Shown piece after piece: positions 1 to 6,595 of a DNA stretch of 29,325 nucleotides. The position numbers and the translations under genes are program-made. The DNA is from Acidaminococcus sp050873445 (GTDB lineage: Bacteria; Bacillota; Negativicutes; Acidaminococcales; Acidaminococcaceae), in contig NZ_JBNMIU010000027.1 of NCBI RefSeq assembly GCF_050873445.1, positions 1 through 29,325 on the forward strand. The letters run 5' to 3'. Below the pieces are notes generated by a model, which was not told the origin of the DNA, ran no database searches, and saw only the letters and a list, made by a program, of their open reading frames with translations. Position 1 is the first letter of the stretch, and the number at the start of each line of letters is the position of its first letter.

Positions 1-17
1 AAATATCCATTCAGGAT

Positions 18-78
18 ATCCTCCTTTCAAAATGAAGTGGTTGGTAGCCATCTTCATTTTACCAAAGGAGGATTTTTT
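18..78 (+). terminator. Large stem-loop terminator of an off-window gene
   Basis: Two nested arm pairs form a long hairpin. Bases 18-27 pair with 64-73, and 29-37 pair with 52-60. The right arm runs directly into six T (73-78) on the plus strand. This fits an intrinsic terminator of a plus-strand gene lying left of the window. The right arm resembles a ribosome binding site (AAAGGAGG), but no start codon follows it. A smaller repeat (3-8 with 14-19) lies at its left edge. Confidence 0.5.
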
Positions 79-102
79 GGTATAGCTAAAAGCTTTCCAG
101 AA

Positions 103-125
103 CCCCACGCATAGCGTGGGGTTTT
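103..125 (+). terminator. GC-rich hairpin terminator
   Basis: A perfect 8-bp stem CCCCACGC / GCGTGGGG with loop ATA is followed by TTTT on the plus strand. It lies downstream of the first hairpin, so the plus-strand unit entering from the left appears to have tandem terminators. It is a single copy with no spacers, so it is not a CRISPR array. Confidence 0.6.
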
Positions 126-138
126 CAAACCCGACAAA

Positions 139-174
139 AAGAGGATGTGAAAAATGCTTTTTTCACATCCTCTT
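139..174 (-). terminator. Terminator of the cupin-flavodoxin unit
   Basis: A perfect 16-bp stem (139-154 with 159-174) has loop 155-158. On the minus strand it is followed by a T-rich stretch (TTTTTG). It lies 34 bases after the flavodoxin stop codon, as expected for the end of that operon. Confidence 0.8.
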
Positions 175-207
175 ACCAGGGACTGAGAGCCGCACAGCGG
201 CTTCCAC

Positions 208-828
208 TTACTTCAGCCCCAAGCTGTCCACCCAGCTGTTTACCTTGTTGTCATCGATACCGCCGGTAAAGCCCATGCCTTTCAGCCAGTTGCCTTTGCC
301 GCCGGCCATGGCCTTCAGTTTATCCACACTGCTGCCCAGGCCGCTGCTGTAGGCGGTACTGAAGGGAATCACCGTCTTGCCGGTGAAGTCGTTGCTCTTC
401 ACGAACTGGTTCAGAGGCCAGGCCGCAATGCCCCACCAGATGGGATAACCCACGAATACGGTGTCGTAGTCCTTCCAGTTGGCAGGTTTGGCGTTTTTCA
501 GGGCCACATCCTGCAGTTTGGGATCATCGTGCTCTTGATACACCCGGGAGCTTTTGTTGTTATAGTCCAGGTCTGCTTCCGTATAAGGCTGCTGGAGTTC
601 CAGCAGGTACAGGTCACCGCCGGTCTTCCTGGCGATGTCCTTAGCTACCTGTTCCGTTCGATGGGTATTGGTATAGTACACGACCAGTACCTTCTTGGCT
701 TTGGCCGGTGCTTTTTCCGTGGCGGCGGTCTGACTGCCGCTGCCCGTGCTGGCCTGGCTGCCGCAGGCCGTTACCCCCAAAAGGCTCACGGCCATGCAGA
801 CGATGGCAAAGACTTTCTTCAGCTTCAT
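208..828 (-). CDS. Lipoprotein flavodoxin
   Basis: A 206-residue flavodoxin-fold protein carrying a lipoprotein signal: K-rich start, hydrophobic core, then V-T-A-C with the lipidated Cys at about residue 22. A low-complexity S/T/A/K linker follows to about residue 45. The FMN phosphate loop is seen as T-N-T-H-R-T (about 53-58), and a Y-P-I-W-W-G segment matches the flavin-facing loop of the flavodoxin family. The start is set at 828 because AAGGAGGA lies just upstream; a longer reading frame to 888 would put 20 charged residues before the signal peptide. It is the second gene after the cupin (14-base gap) under the LysR-type promoter at 1311-1378. The signal implies attachment outside the cytoplasmic membrane. 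Redox partner and substrate are unknown. Confidence 0.85.
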   Translation of the reverse strand: MKLKKVFAIVCMAVSLLGVTACGSQASTGSGSQTAATEKAPAKAKKVLVVYYTNTHRTEQVAKDIARKTGGDLYLLELQQPYTEADLDYNNKSSRVYQEHDDPKLQDVALKNAKPANWKDYDTVFVGYPIWWGIAAWPLNQFVKSNDFTGKTVIPFSTAYSSGLGSSVDKLKAMAGGKGNWLKGMGFTGGIDDNKVNSWVDSLGLK

Positions 829-842
829 TGTCTTTTCCTCCT

Positions 843-1262
843 TTATTTCAGCTTGGCATATTCTTCTGGATCTACGGCTTCGCACCATTCATTGCTGCAG
901 TCTTCCCCAGGGATTTCCAGAGCCAGGTGCTGGAAAGCACAGTCTTTGGCAGCGCCATGCCAGTGCTTCACTTCCGGCGGGATATTCACCACATCGCCGG
1001 GTTTCAGTTCCCGGGCCGGCTTTCCCCATTCCTGGTACCAGCCCCGGCCGGCAGTGACAATCAGCATCTGTCCGCCACCCTTGCTGGCGTGATGGATATG
1101 CCAGTGGTTCCGGCAGCCCGGTTCAAAATTTACCACAGCCGTGGGTACCTGCTCCGTGGTCAGCAGGTCCAGATAACTTTTGCCATCAAAATATTGGGCA
1201 TAAGCCGTATTTTCTTTTCCCAGTCCAAAGGGAGTCTGCTTTAACATTTCTTCCAGATCCAT
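843..1262 (-). CDS. Cupin-domain protein
   Basis: A 139-residue single-domain cupin. The first cupin motif is visible as G-C-R-N-H-W-H-I-H-H followed by a Gly-rich turn and G-W-Y-Q-E-W-G. The second is P-G-D-V-V-N-I-P-P-E-V-K-H-W-H-G. The conserved histidines would bind one metal ion. There is no signal peptide, so it is cytoplasmic. The start at 1262 has AAGGAGG eight bases upstream. It is the first gene of a two-gene unit with the lipoprotein flavodoxin and has its own LysR-type promoter. Small cupins of this kind often sit with carboxymuconolactone-decarboxylase, flavodoxin and aldehyde-reductase genes, but the exact reaction cannot be read from the sequence. Confidence 0.85.
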   Translation of the reverse strand: MDLEEMLKQTPFGLGKENTAYAQYFDGKSYLDLLTTEQVPTAVVNFEPGCRNHWHIHHASKGGGQMLIVTAGRGWYQEWGKPARELKPGDVVNIPPEVKHWHGAAKDCAFQHLALEIPGEDCSNEWCEAVDPEEYAKLK

Positions 1263-1310
1263 ATTTTTTCCTCCTTCAACAAATCAGGTATTTCCCTGTC
1301 CGTTGGTTTC

Positions 1311-1378
1311 AGCATAACATACATCTGAGAGAATATAAAATACTTATTGAGTTTCATGCATCATACAGAAAGCGTATG
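1311..1378 (-). promoter_or_regulatory. LysR-type promoter 1 (cupin-flavodoxin)
   Basis: On the minus strand, in order: perfect inverted repeat CATAC-N7-GTATG (1362-1378, a T-N11-A box); second half site ATAAG (1343-1347); a weak -35 TTTTAT (1335-1340); an 18-base spacer; and -10 TATGCT (1311-1316). The box centre (1370) lies about 65 bases before the predicted start of transcription, the usual place for a LysR recognition site. The same layout recurs at 2625-2691 and 3930-3996. Confidence 0.75.
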
Positions 1379-1413
1379 GTAGATTCATGCCTAAAGACCA
1401 GTGACTGCTTCGC

Positions 1414-2583
1414 TCACATGGCCCGGCGGAAGATTTCCCGGATTTCTTCTCTGGTCAGCACCCGGTAGCCGCCGTTCAGGATCCGCGTGCCATCCACCAG
1501 GTCGTCCAGCATATCGTCCGCAGCACCCAGTTCCTTCAGGTGCAGTACCAGGCCCAGTTCCCGCATCCAGGCTTCCATCTTCTGCACCCCTTCTTCAGCA
1601 ATGGCTTCAGCGCTCCTGCCTTCCGGCTGCACATCCCACACTACTTTGGCGAACCGCACAAATTTAGGCATCCCATCCTTTAGGATGAACCGATAGTACG
1701 GCAGGGAAACAGCGGCCAGAGTCATGCCGTGAGTGGCATTGGTGCAGGCACCGGCGGACTGGCCCATCATATGGACCATCCAATCCGTGGGTTTCCCCCT
1801 GGAAATCAGGGTATTCAGAGCCCAGGTAGCATCCCACATCAGGTTGGAGCGTGCCTCATAATCCTGTGGATTGGCAACGGCTTTGCGGCTGGCTGCGATG
1901 ACATTGCGCATGAGCCCTTCTGCCAGGTAATCGCTGGTATTGTCATCCGTACCGGAAAAGTACTGCTCGCAGATGTGGTTGAAAATGTCGTAAATACCGG
2001 CTACCATCTGATACCTGGGCAGGGTCATGGTATAGACCGGGTTCAGGATGGAGAAACGGGGCATAATTTTTTCATCAGCAAATACATGGCCGATTTTCAG
2101 TTTTTTTTCCGGATAGGTGATCACGGCGCCGGCGTTCATTTCCGAACCGGTCCCCACCATGGTCAGTACCGTCCCTACCGGAATGGTTTCGCAGGCAGGT
2201 TCTTCGAATCTCACGAAATATTTTTCCCAGGGATCCTCCTCGCAGTTCACAGAAACAGACAGAGCCTTGGAATAGTCGATCACGGAACCGCCGCCCACGG
2301 CCAGGATGAAATCGGCGCCATGCTGCCGGGCAATGGCGATGCCTTCCCGCAGCTTGTGGATGGTGGGATTGGACATGACCCCGGCGATTTCGGCTACATC
2401 CTTGCCGGCTTCCTTCAGGATTTTCGTCACGGTATCATAGATGCCGTTCTTTTTAATAGAGCCGCCCCCATAGACCAGGATGACTTTCTTTCCATATTTA
2501 GCCAGTTCTCCTGGCAGGTTCTGCAGGGCATCCTGCCCGAAATACAGTTTCGTGGGATTGCAGTAGGTGAAATTTCCCAACAT
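1414..2583 (-). CDS. YqhD/BDH-type iron-containing alcohol dehydrogenase
   Basis: A 389-residue group III alcohol dehydrogenase resembling E. coli YqhD (an NADPH-dependent aldehyde reductase) and clostridial butanol dehydrogenases. The nucleotide loops G-G-G-S occur at about 39-42 and 97-100. By alignment with YqhD the metal ligands are D199, H203, H271 and H285. The position four residues after H271, a histidine in YqhD, is glutamine here (Q275). Full length, with AAGGAGAGG before the ATG. It is a single-gene unit with its own LysR-type promoter (2625-2691). A role in reducing reactive aldehydes to alcohols is inferred from the family and the neighbours; the natural substrate is not known. 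Confidence 0.9.
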   Translation of the reverse strand: MLGNFTYCNPTKLYFGQDALQNLPGELAKYGKKVILVYGGGSIKKNGIYDTVTKILKEAGKDVAEIAGVMSNPTIHKLREGIAIARQHGADFILAVGGGSVIDYSKALSVSVNCEEDPWEKYFVRFEEPACETIPVGTVLTMVGTGSEMNAGAVITYPEKKLKIGHVFADEKIMPRFSILNPVYTMTLPRYQMVAGIYDIFNHICEQYFSGTDDNTSDYLAEGLMRNVIAASRKAVANPQDYEARSNLMWDATWALNTLISRGKPTDWMVHMMGQSAGACTNATHGMTLAAVSLPYYRFILKDGMPKFVRFAKVVWDVQPEGRSAEAIAEEGVQKMEAWMRELGLVLHLKELGAADDMLDDLVDGTRILNGGYRVLTREEIREIFRRAM

Positions 2584-2624
2584 GATATCCTCTCCTTTGC
2601 GGCAAACATTTTCTCAATGATTCC

Positions 2625-2691
2625 AGCATAGCAGAAAGTGCGGAAAAGATACAATGCTTATAGATTCTTATCCGTTATACGAAAAGCGTAT
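2625..2691 (-). promoter_or_regulatory. LysR-type promoter 2 (alcohol dehydrogenase)
   Basis: Inverted repeat ATACG-N5-CGTAT (2677-2691), half site ATAAG (2657-2661), -35 TTGTAT (2649-2654), 18-base spacer and -10 TATGCT (2625-2630), all on the minus strand. The distances between elements are identical to those of promoter 1. The start of transcription is predicted near 2618, about 35 bases before the ADH start codon. Confidence 0.8.
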
Positions 2692-2734
2692 GATAAAACA
2701 AGTTTCTCCAGCAGACCCGATTTCATGAAACCCG

Positions 2735-3868
2735 TTACTTCAAATACTTCTGGAAAAACGCCATCATATGATCAAAGGGAATCTTTTCAAGGTTATCATA
2801 CAGGTCCGTGTGGCTGGCTCCGGGAATGATCAGCAGTTCTTTGTTGTCGCCTTTCAGCTTCTTGAAGGCATCCTCCCCGAAATAGCGGGAATGGGCTTTT
2901 TCTCCATGGATGACCAGTACCGCACTTTCGATTTCACCAGCGTAGGTAAGCAGCGGCATGTTCATGAAGGACAGGGCCGATGTACTGTTCCAGCCTTCGT
3001 TGGAATTCAGGCTGCGGGGATGATACCCTCGCTTTGTCTTGTAATAATCATAGTAGTCCCTGACGAACTGAGGAGCATCAGCCGGCAGCGGATCCACCAC
3101 GCCGCCAGCCCGTTTGAACGTACCCGTACGGAAATCTTCCGTACGCTGGGCATTGAGGGCTCGCCGGTTCGCCATCCGTTCTTTTTTCAGGGTCACAGCG
3201 TCTTTTGCATAGTCGAAATAACCGTTGGCAGTAACCCGGCTCATGTCATACATGGTAGATGCCACGGTAGCTTTGATCCGGGTATCCATAGCCGCAGCAT
3301 TGAGGGCCATGCCACCCCAGCCGCAAATCCCGATGATACCAATGCGATTGGGGTCCACATCTTTTTCATTGGACAGGAAATCCACAGCAGCCGAAAAATC
3401 TTCCGTATTGATGTCCGGAGAAGCCACATTGCGCACCCCGTTCACTCCACCACTTTCCCCTGTAAAAGAAGGATCGAAGGCGATGGTAAGAAATCCCCGT
3501 TTGGCCATTTCCTGGGCATAGAGTCCAGAAGCCTGCTCCTTTACAGCTCCAAAAGGGCCGCTGACGGCAATGGCGGCCAGTCTGCCCGTCACTTTTTCCG
3601 GTTCGTACAGATCGGCGGCCAGCTCAATGCCGTAGCGGTTGCGGAATGTGACCTTCCGATGCTTCACTTCTCTATTTTGCGGGAATACCTTATCCCATTC
3701 TTTTGTCAGTCTCAATTGACTCCCTCCCTGTCTCCCGGTCTGCATAGCAGTTTGTTCCGTCTGATTCGTCTGCCGGGCTGCCGCCGCTGTTCCATAACTG
3801 CCCCATATACAGGTCAGTCCCACTACAGCAAAAGCCAGCACCTGTTTCAGTTTCTTTTTCCCGAGCAT
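2735..3868 (-). CDS. Exported alpha/beta hydrolase with G-I-C-G-W-G-G elbow
   Basis: A 377-residue protein with a Sec-type signal peptide (K-rich start, hydrophobic segment to about residue 25, A-A-A region) and an alpha/beta-hydrolase fold. At the nucleophile elbow it has G-I-C-G-W-G-G (about 180-186) instead of the usual G-x-S-x-G. C182 is in the position used by cysteine hydrolases such as dienelactone hydrolase, and W184 sits where related hydrolases often have serine. The likely catalytic histidine is H353 in G-A-S-H-T-D. The start has AGAGGTG six bases upstream. The gene lies between the LysR gene and the ADH gene and has its own LysR-type promoter. The substrate is unknown; an ester or lactone outside the cytoplasm would fit. 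Confidence 0.85.
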   Translation of the reverse strand: MLGKKKLKQVLAFAVVGLTCIWGSYGTAAAARQTNQTEQTAMQTGRQGGSQLRLTKEWDKVFPQNREVKHRKVTFRNRYGIELAADLYEPEKVTGRLAAIAVSGPFGAVKEQASGLYAQEMAKRGFLTIAFDPSFTGESGGVNGVRNVASPDINTEDFSAAVDFLSNEKDVDPNRIGIIGICGWGGMALNAAAMDTRIKATVASTMYDMSRVTANGYFDYAKDAVTLKKERMANRRALNAQRTEDFRTGTFKRAGGVVDPLPADAPQFVRDYYDYYKTKRGYHPRSLNSNEGWNSTSALSFMNMPLLTYAGEIESAVLVIHGEKAHSRYFGEDAFKKLKGDNKELLIIPGASHTDLYDNLEKIPFDHMMAFFQKYLK

Positions 3869-3929
3869 AAAAAAGCACCTCTTTCTCCATACCCAGTCAG
3901 TCGGTCCATTTGATTTTCCGTCTGTTTTC

Positions 3930-3996
3930 AGTATACAGCAAGAGGGTTTTGATTACTAATGCTTATTATAAATCTATTTTTATGCTTAAAAGGCAT
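3930..3996 (-). promoter_or_regulatory. LysR-type promoter 3 (hydrolase)
   Basis: Perfect inverted repeat ATGC-N7-GCAT (3982-3996, T-N11-A) immediately after the lysR stop codon. Then half site ATAAG (3962-3966), a poor -35 (TTAGTA, 3954-3959), 18-base spacer and -10 TATACT (3930-3935) on the minus strand. Element spacing is the same as in promoters 1 and 2. The weak -35 fits a promoter that needs an activator. Confidence 0.75.
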
Positions 3997-3997
3997 G

Positions 3998-4891
3998 CTA
4001 ATTGTGAGGCCCAAATATTTCATCCAACCGGGCCCGTACCATACCCGCAGCACGGGAAAAAGTCTGTCCTTTCTTCCAGACCAGGTAGTTATGAGACATC
4101 AGACCCGGCTGAAACGGCCGAAAGGTCAGCTGGGGATGATGTGCTTCGTCAATAGGGATCAGCCCCCGAAACGAAATCAAAAGACCCATTCGCTGCTCCG
4201 CCAGGAACGCAGCATTGTACACCAGGTTATAGGTGGCCCGCACTTCCAATTCCGAGGCATCGAAGCCCAACCAGTGGTTGAACACATGGTTCCCCAGCAG
4301 CTGACGGGAAAGGATCAGAGGCTCGCCTGCAAGATCCTGAGGCGTCAGGAACTGTTCCCGGGCCAGTGGATGATCCTTCCGCAGATAGATTCCCCAAGTA
4401 TCGTCAAAAGGAATCCGGCGGTATACAAAGCCTTCCGGCGGTGTCTGCAGGCACAGGAGGCCAAAATCCAAGGTCCCCTTTTGCAATCCGTCTACAGTCT
4501 GTTCGTAATTGCCGCTGATAAAATGGAAGTGGACCTGAGGATATGCGCGGCCCAACGGAGTCAGGGATTCCATCACCAACTTCATGGCCTCCGTTTCCCC
4601 GCAGCCGATATACACATCCCCTGCTACGAAATCTTCCAGATGGGCGAACTGATCCAGGGTCTTTGCTTCCAGAGTTGTCATTTCCTCGGCACGGGCCTTA
4701 AGAAAAAGTCCTGCTTCCGTCAGTTCCATTCGATGTTTGCCCCGGGTAAAAAGAGGTGTCCCCAGTTCTTTTTCCAGGTCCTGCAACTGACGGGAAAGAG
4801 TGGGCTGAGTCACGTGCAGTTCTTTCGCCGCCCGGGTAATGTTTCCCTGCCATGCCACGGCCAGGAAATACCGCAATACACGAAGTTCCAT
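3998..4891 (-). CDS. LysR-family transcription regulator
   Basis: A 297-residue protein of typical LysR length. The N-terminal winged helix (about 1-60) carries the family signature A-A-K-E-L-H-V-T-Q-P-T-L-S-R-Q-L followed by L-E-K-E-L-G-T-P-L-F. The rest is a two-lobed ligand-binding domain. The ATG at 4891 has GAAGGAG about 12 bases upstream. It heads the cluster hydrolase / ADH / cupin / flavodoxin, all on the same strand, and each of the three downstream units starts with a T-N11-A inverted repeat. It is therefore the obvious candidate regulator of them (inference). No such box was found before lysR itself. The inducer is unknown; reactive aldehydes, quinones or other electrophiles would suit the target genes. 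Confidence 0.9.
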   Translation of the reverse strand: MELRVLRYFLAVAWQGNITRAAKELHVTQPTLSRQLQDLEKELGTPLFTRGKHRMELTEAGLFLKARAEEMTTLEAKTLDQFAHLEDFVAGDVYIGCGETEAMKLVMESLTPLGRAYPQVHFHFISGNYEQTVDGLQKGTLDFGLLCLQTPPEGFVYRRIPFDDTWGIYLRKDHPLAREQFLTPQDLAGEPLILSRQLLGNHVFNHWLGFDASELEVRATYNLVYNAAFLAEQRMGLLISFRGLIPIDEAHHPQLTFRPFQPGLMSHNYLVWKKGQTFSRAAGMVRARLDEIFGPHN

Positions 4892-4954
4892 ACGATTTTC
4901 GCCACTCCTTCAAAAATACAAAGTAACTGGGACGGAGCGATCACAACGAAATGG

Positions 4955-5722
4955 CTAGAGACGAAGAACCGCTTTGATCATCCACTCCTGCAGTGCTGTG
5001 GCCGTCCCTGCATCGAAAGGTTCTCCCAGCCGGTTGTTGTTGGAAATCACCCGCACAGCTGCAAAGGGAACTCTCAACCGGGCAGCCACTTCGCCGGCTG
5101 CTGCCGTTTCCATTTCTTCGCACAGGACTCCAGTCTGCTGCTGAAGATCTGCAATCCTCTCCGGTTCATCGTTCCACTGATCCCCGCTGGCAATGCACCC
5201 CCGCACGCTGCGGCCTCTGGTATAGTGCGTACTCTCCCGGTCCAGCCAGGCAACCAGCTCCCGGTCACTGTGTTGCAAAAAAGGCCTGGAACCAGTAAAT
5301 TCGCTTTCCTTGCTTTCTCCTTCCAGAGCCACCAGATCCAGGAAATCCGTTTTCCCGTACCGGGTCCGGTATCGGGCATTGGCGTTGTACCAGGTCTCCC
5401 CGATCACCAGATCGTACGGATGGAGATCTTCCGGATAACCGCCGGCAGTCCCCTGATTGAGCACCAGCGCAGGCTGAAATACCTGGCAGCCCAGGGCCGT
5501 GGCCGCAGCCGCAGCTGCCGTGCCAATGCCCGTCTGGCTGAGCACCACAGCCTGCTTTTTCAGCATCCCTGACCAGAACTTGAAACTGCCGATATCCTGT
5601 GCCTTGACCTGGGTCATGGCCCTGCAAAAAACAGCGATTTCCAATTCCATGGCCCCTTGCAGCAAAATGGGGTGTGAATTTTTCACACCCCTGTATAACG
5701 GATGGTTACCGTCCTTCTCCAT
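4955..5722 (-). CDS. mtnN: MTA/SAH nucleosidase-like phosphorylase-superfamily protein
   Basis: A 255-residue member of the nucleoside phosphorylase/hydrolase superfamily. Seen motifs: G-A-M-E-L-E near the start (the Glu of the MTAN G-A-M-E motif), S-Q-T-G-I-G-T, N-Q-G-T-A-G-G, A-S-G-D-Q-W, and C-E-E-M-E-T-A-A, the ribose-binding Met-Glu. The expected activity is cleavage of methylthioadenosine or S-adenosylhomocysteine to adenine and the thiosugar; futalosine hydrolase is an alternative from the same family. The first strand is preceded by about 20 residues not usual for the family. That stretch is encoded by a terminator-like hairpin (5669-5691). The ATG at 5722 is eight bases after the SIMPL-gene stop, so the two genes may be co-transcribed. 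Confidence 0.7.
   Translation of the reverse strand: MEKDGNHPLYRGVKNSHPILLQGAMELEIAVFCRAMTQVKAQDIGSFKFWSGMLKKQAVVLSQTGIGTAAAAAATALGCQVFQPALVLNQGTAGGYPEDLHPYDLVIGETWYNANARYRTRYGKTDFLDLVALEGESKESEFTGSRPFLQHSDRELVAWLDRESTHYTRGRSVRGCIASGDQWNDEPERIADLQQQTGVLCEEMETAAAGEVAARLRVPFAAVRVISNNNRLGEPFDAGTATALQEWMIKAVLRL
5669..5691 (-). terminator. Terminator-like hairpin inside a coding region
   Basis: A perfect 10-bp stem GGGGTGTGAA / TTCACACCCC with a 3-base loop, followed on the minus strand by ATTTTG. It lies after the SIMPL gene but inside the first 20 codons of the nucleosidase gene. It may act as a partial terminator setting the ratio of the two transcripts, or it may indicate that the nucleosidase starts further downstream than annotated. 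Confidence 0.45.
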
Positions 5723-5730
5723 TTGTCAAA

Positions 5731-6450
5731 TTACTCCAAAGTCAACGCGAACAGCGTTTCCACCCGCACGGTCACGTTCAGGGCTTTGGGCGCCAGTTGG
5801 GTTTCCGCAGCACTGTCACCATCATTGACCCGGGCCATTTTTGCCATCATGAGAGGCTGGGCTTCCGCCACAGAATAAGCGGGGATATCCGCCCGGCGCA
5901 GTGCGCCTAGGCCCCGGCCGCCGGCATTGGCCACAACGGCTGCCGTAGACTTGGCATTTTCCACAGCCTGGCTCAGCAGCTGCCGTTTGATCAGGTCTTC
6001 ATCCTTGAGTCCGAACTGCACATTGTCCATGCGGTTGGCGCTGGTGAGCCCCTTGTCGATGATGGTGCCCAGCTTGCTCAGTTCCTTGACCTTCACGCTC
6101 CAGTTGGCGTTTACCTTATAACCATTCAGTTTCTGGGCTCCATTCCGTTCGTAGGTATAGCGAGGAGACAGGGTATAACTGGTAGTGGCAATATCGCTGC
6201 GGCCAATGCCCTGGGCCAGCATGGTATTGACAAATTTCGTGCTGGCATCGGCTCCGGCCTGGCGTACTTCCTCCAGGGTAGCCCCCTGTTTTTCAAAAGC
6301 GAAGTTCACTGTGGCCATATCCGGATCCACCGTACGGCTGGCTGTCCCGGTGATCTGGATGGTATCCAGAGGCTGTTCGGCCAGAGCCGGAGTGGCATGC
6401 AGGCTCAAAGCCAGTGCCATTGCTGCAAAAACTGCTCCTATTTTTTTCAT
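5731..6450 (-). CDS. SIMPL-domain (DUF541) exported protein
   Basis: A 239-residue protein with a clear signal peptide (M-K-K-I-G, hydrophobic stretch, cleavage near A-L-A / E-Q). A SIMPL/DUF541 domain follows: I-T-G-T-A-S-R-T-V-D-P-D-M-A near the start, then the S-P-R-Y-T-Y segment and G-Y-K-V-N-A-N. The family includes the E. coli oxidative-stress protein YggE; the molecular role is poorly defined. The start is placed at the ATG at 6450, with GAGGTGA before it; an in-frame GTG at 6459 overlaps that ribosome binding site. It has its own -10 box at 6483-6488 and is followed closely by the nucleosidase gene. Confidence 0.85.
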   Translation of the reverse strand: MKKIGAVFAAMALALSLHATPALAEQPLDTIQITGTASRTVDPDMATVNFAFEKQGATLEEVRQAGADASTKFVNTMLAQGIGRSDIATTSYTLSPRYTYERNGAQKLNGYKVNANWSVKVKELSKLGTIIDKGLTSANRMDNVQFGLKDEDLIKRQLLSQAVENAKSTAAVVANAGGRGLGALRRADIPAYSVAEAQPLMMAKMARVNDGDSAAETQLAPKALNVTVRVETLFALTLE

Positions 6451-6482
6451 GGAAATCACCTCATTAGAAATTTATTGAAATC

Positions 6483-6488
6483 ATTATA
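6483..6488 (-). promoter_or_regulatory. -10 box before the SIMPL gene
   Basis: A perfect TATAAT on the minus strand, 33 bases before the ATG. No good -35 hexamer sits 16-18 bases upstream, so the -35 is weak. The rest of the 145-base gap up to the Rrf2 gene shows only a short G-G-C-T hairpin near 6557 and no convincing terminator. Confidence 0.5.
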
Positions 6489-6595
6489 ACACATTTTGCA
6501 CAGAATATCCTGTAAAAAGAGTAAAAAGTACCCCAAATTTCACGTTTTCCACAGTCAGGCTGCAAGCCGCCAATCATGGCCGGAACAGTCTCATT

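Noticed and set aside
103..125. CCCCACGC-ATA-GCGTGGGG resembles half of a type I-E CRISPR repeat.
   Set aside because: Only one copy, no spacers, no cas genes, and TTTT follows it. It is better read as a terminator.
3959..5572. A 537-codon plus-strand frame opposite the lysR and nucleosidase genes.
   Set aside because: It spans two convincing genes in antisense and shows no recognisable domain.
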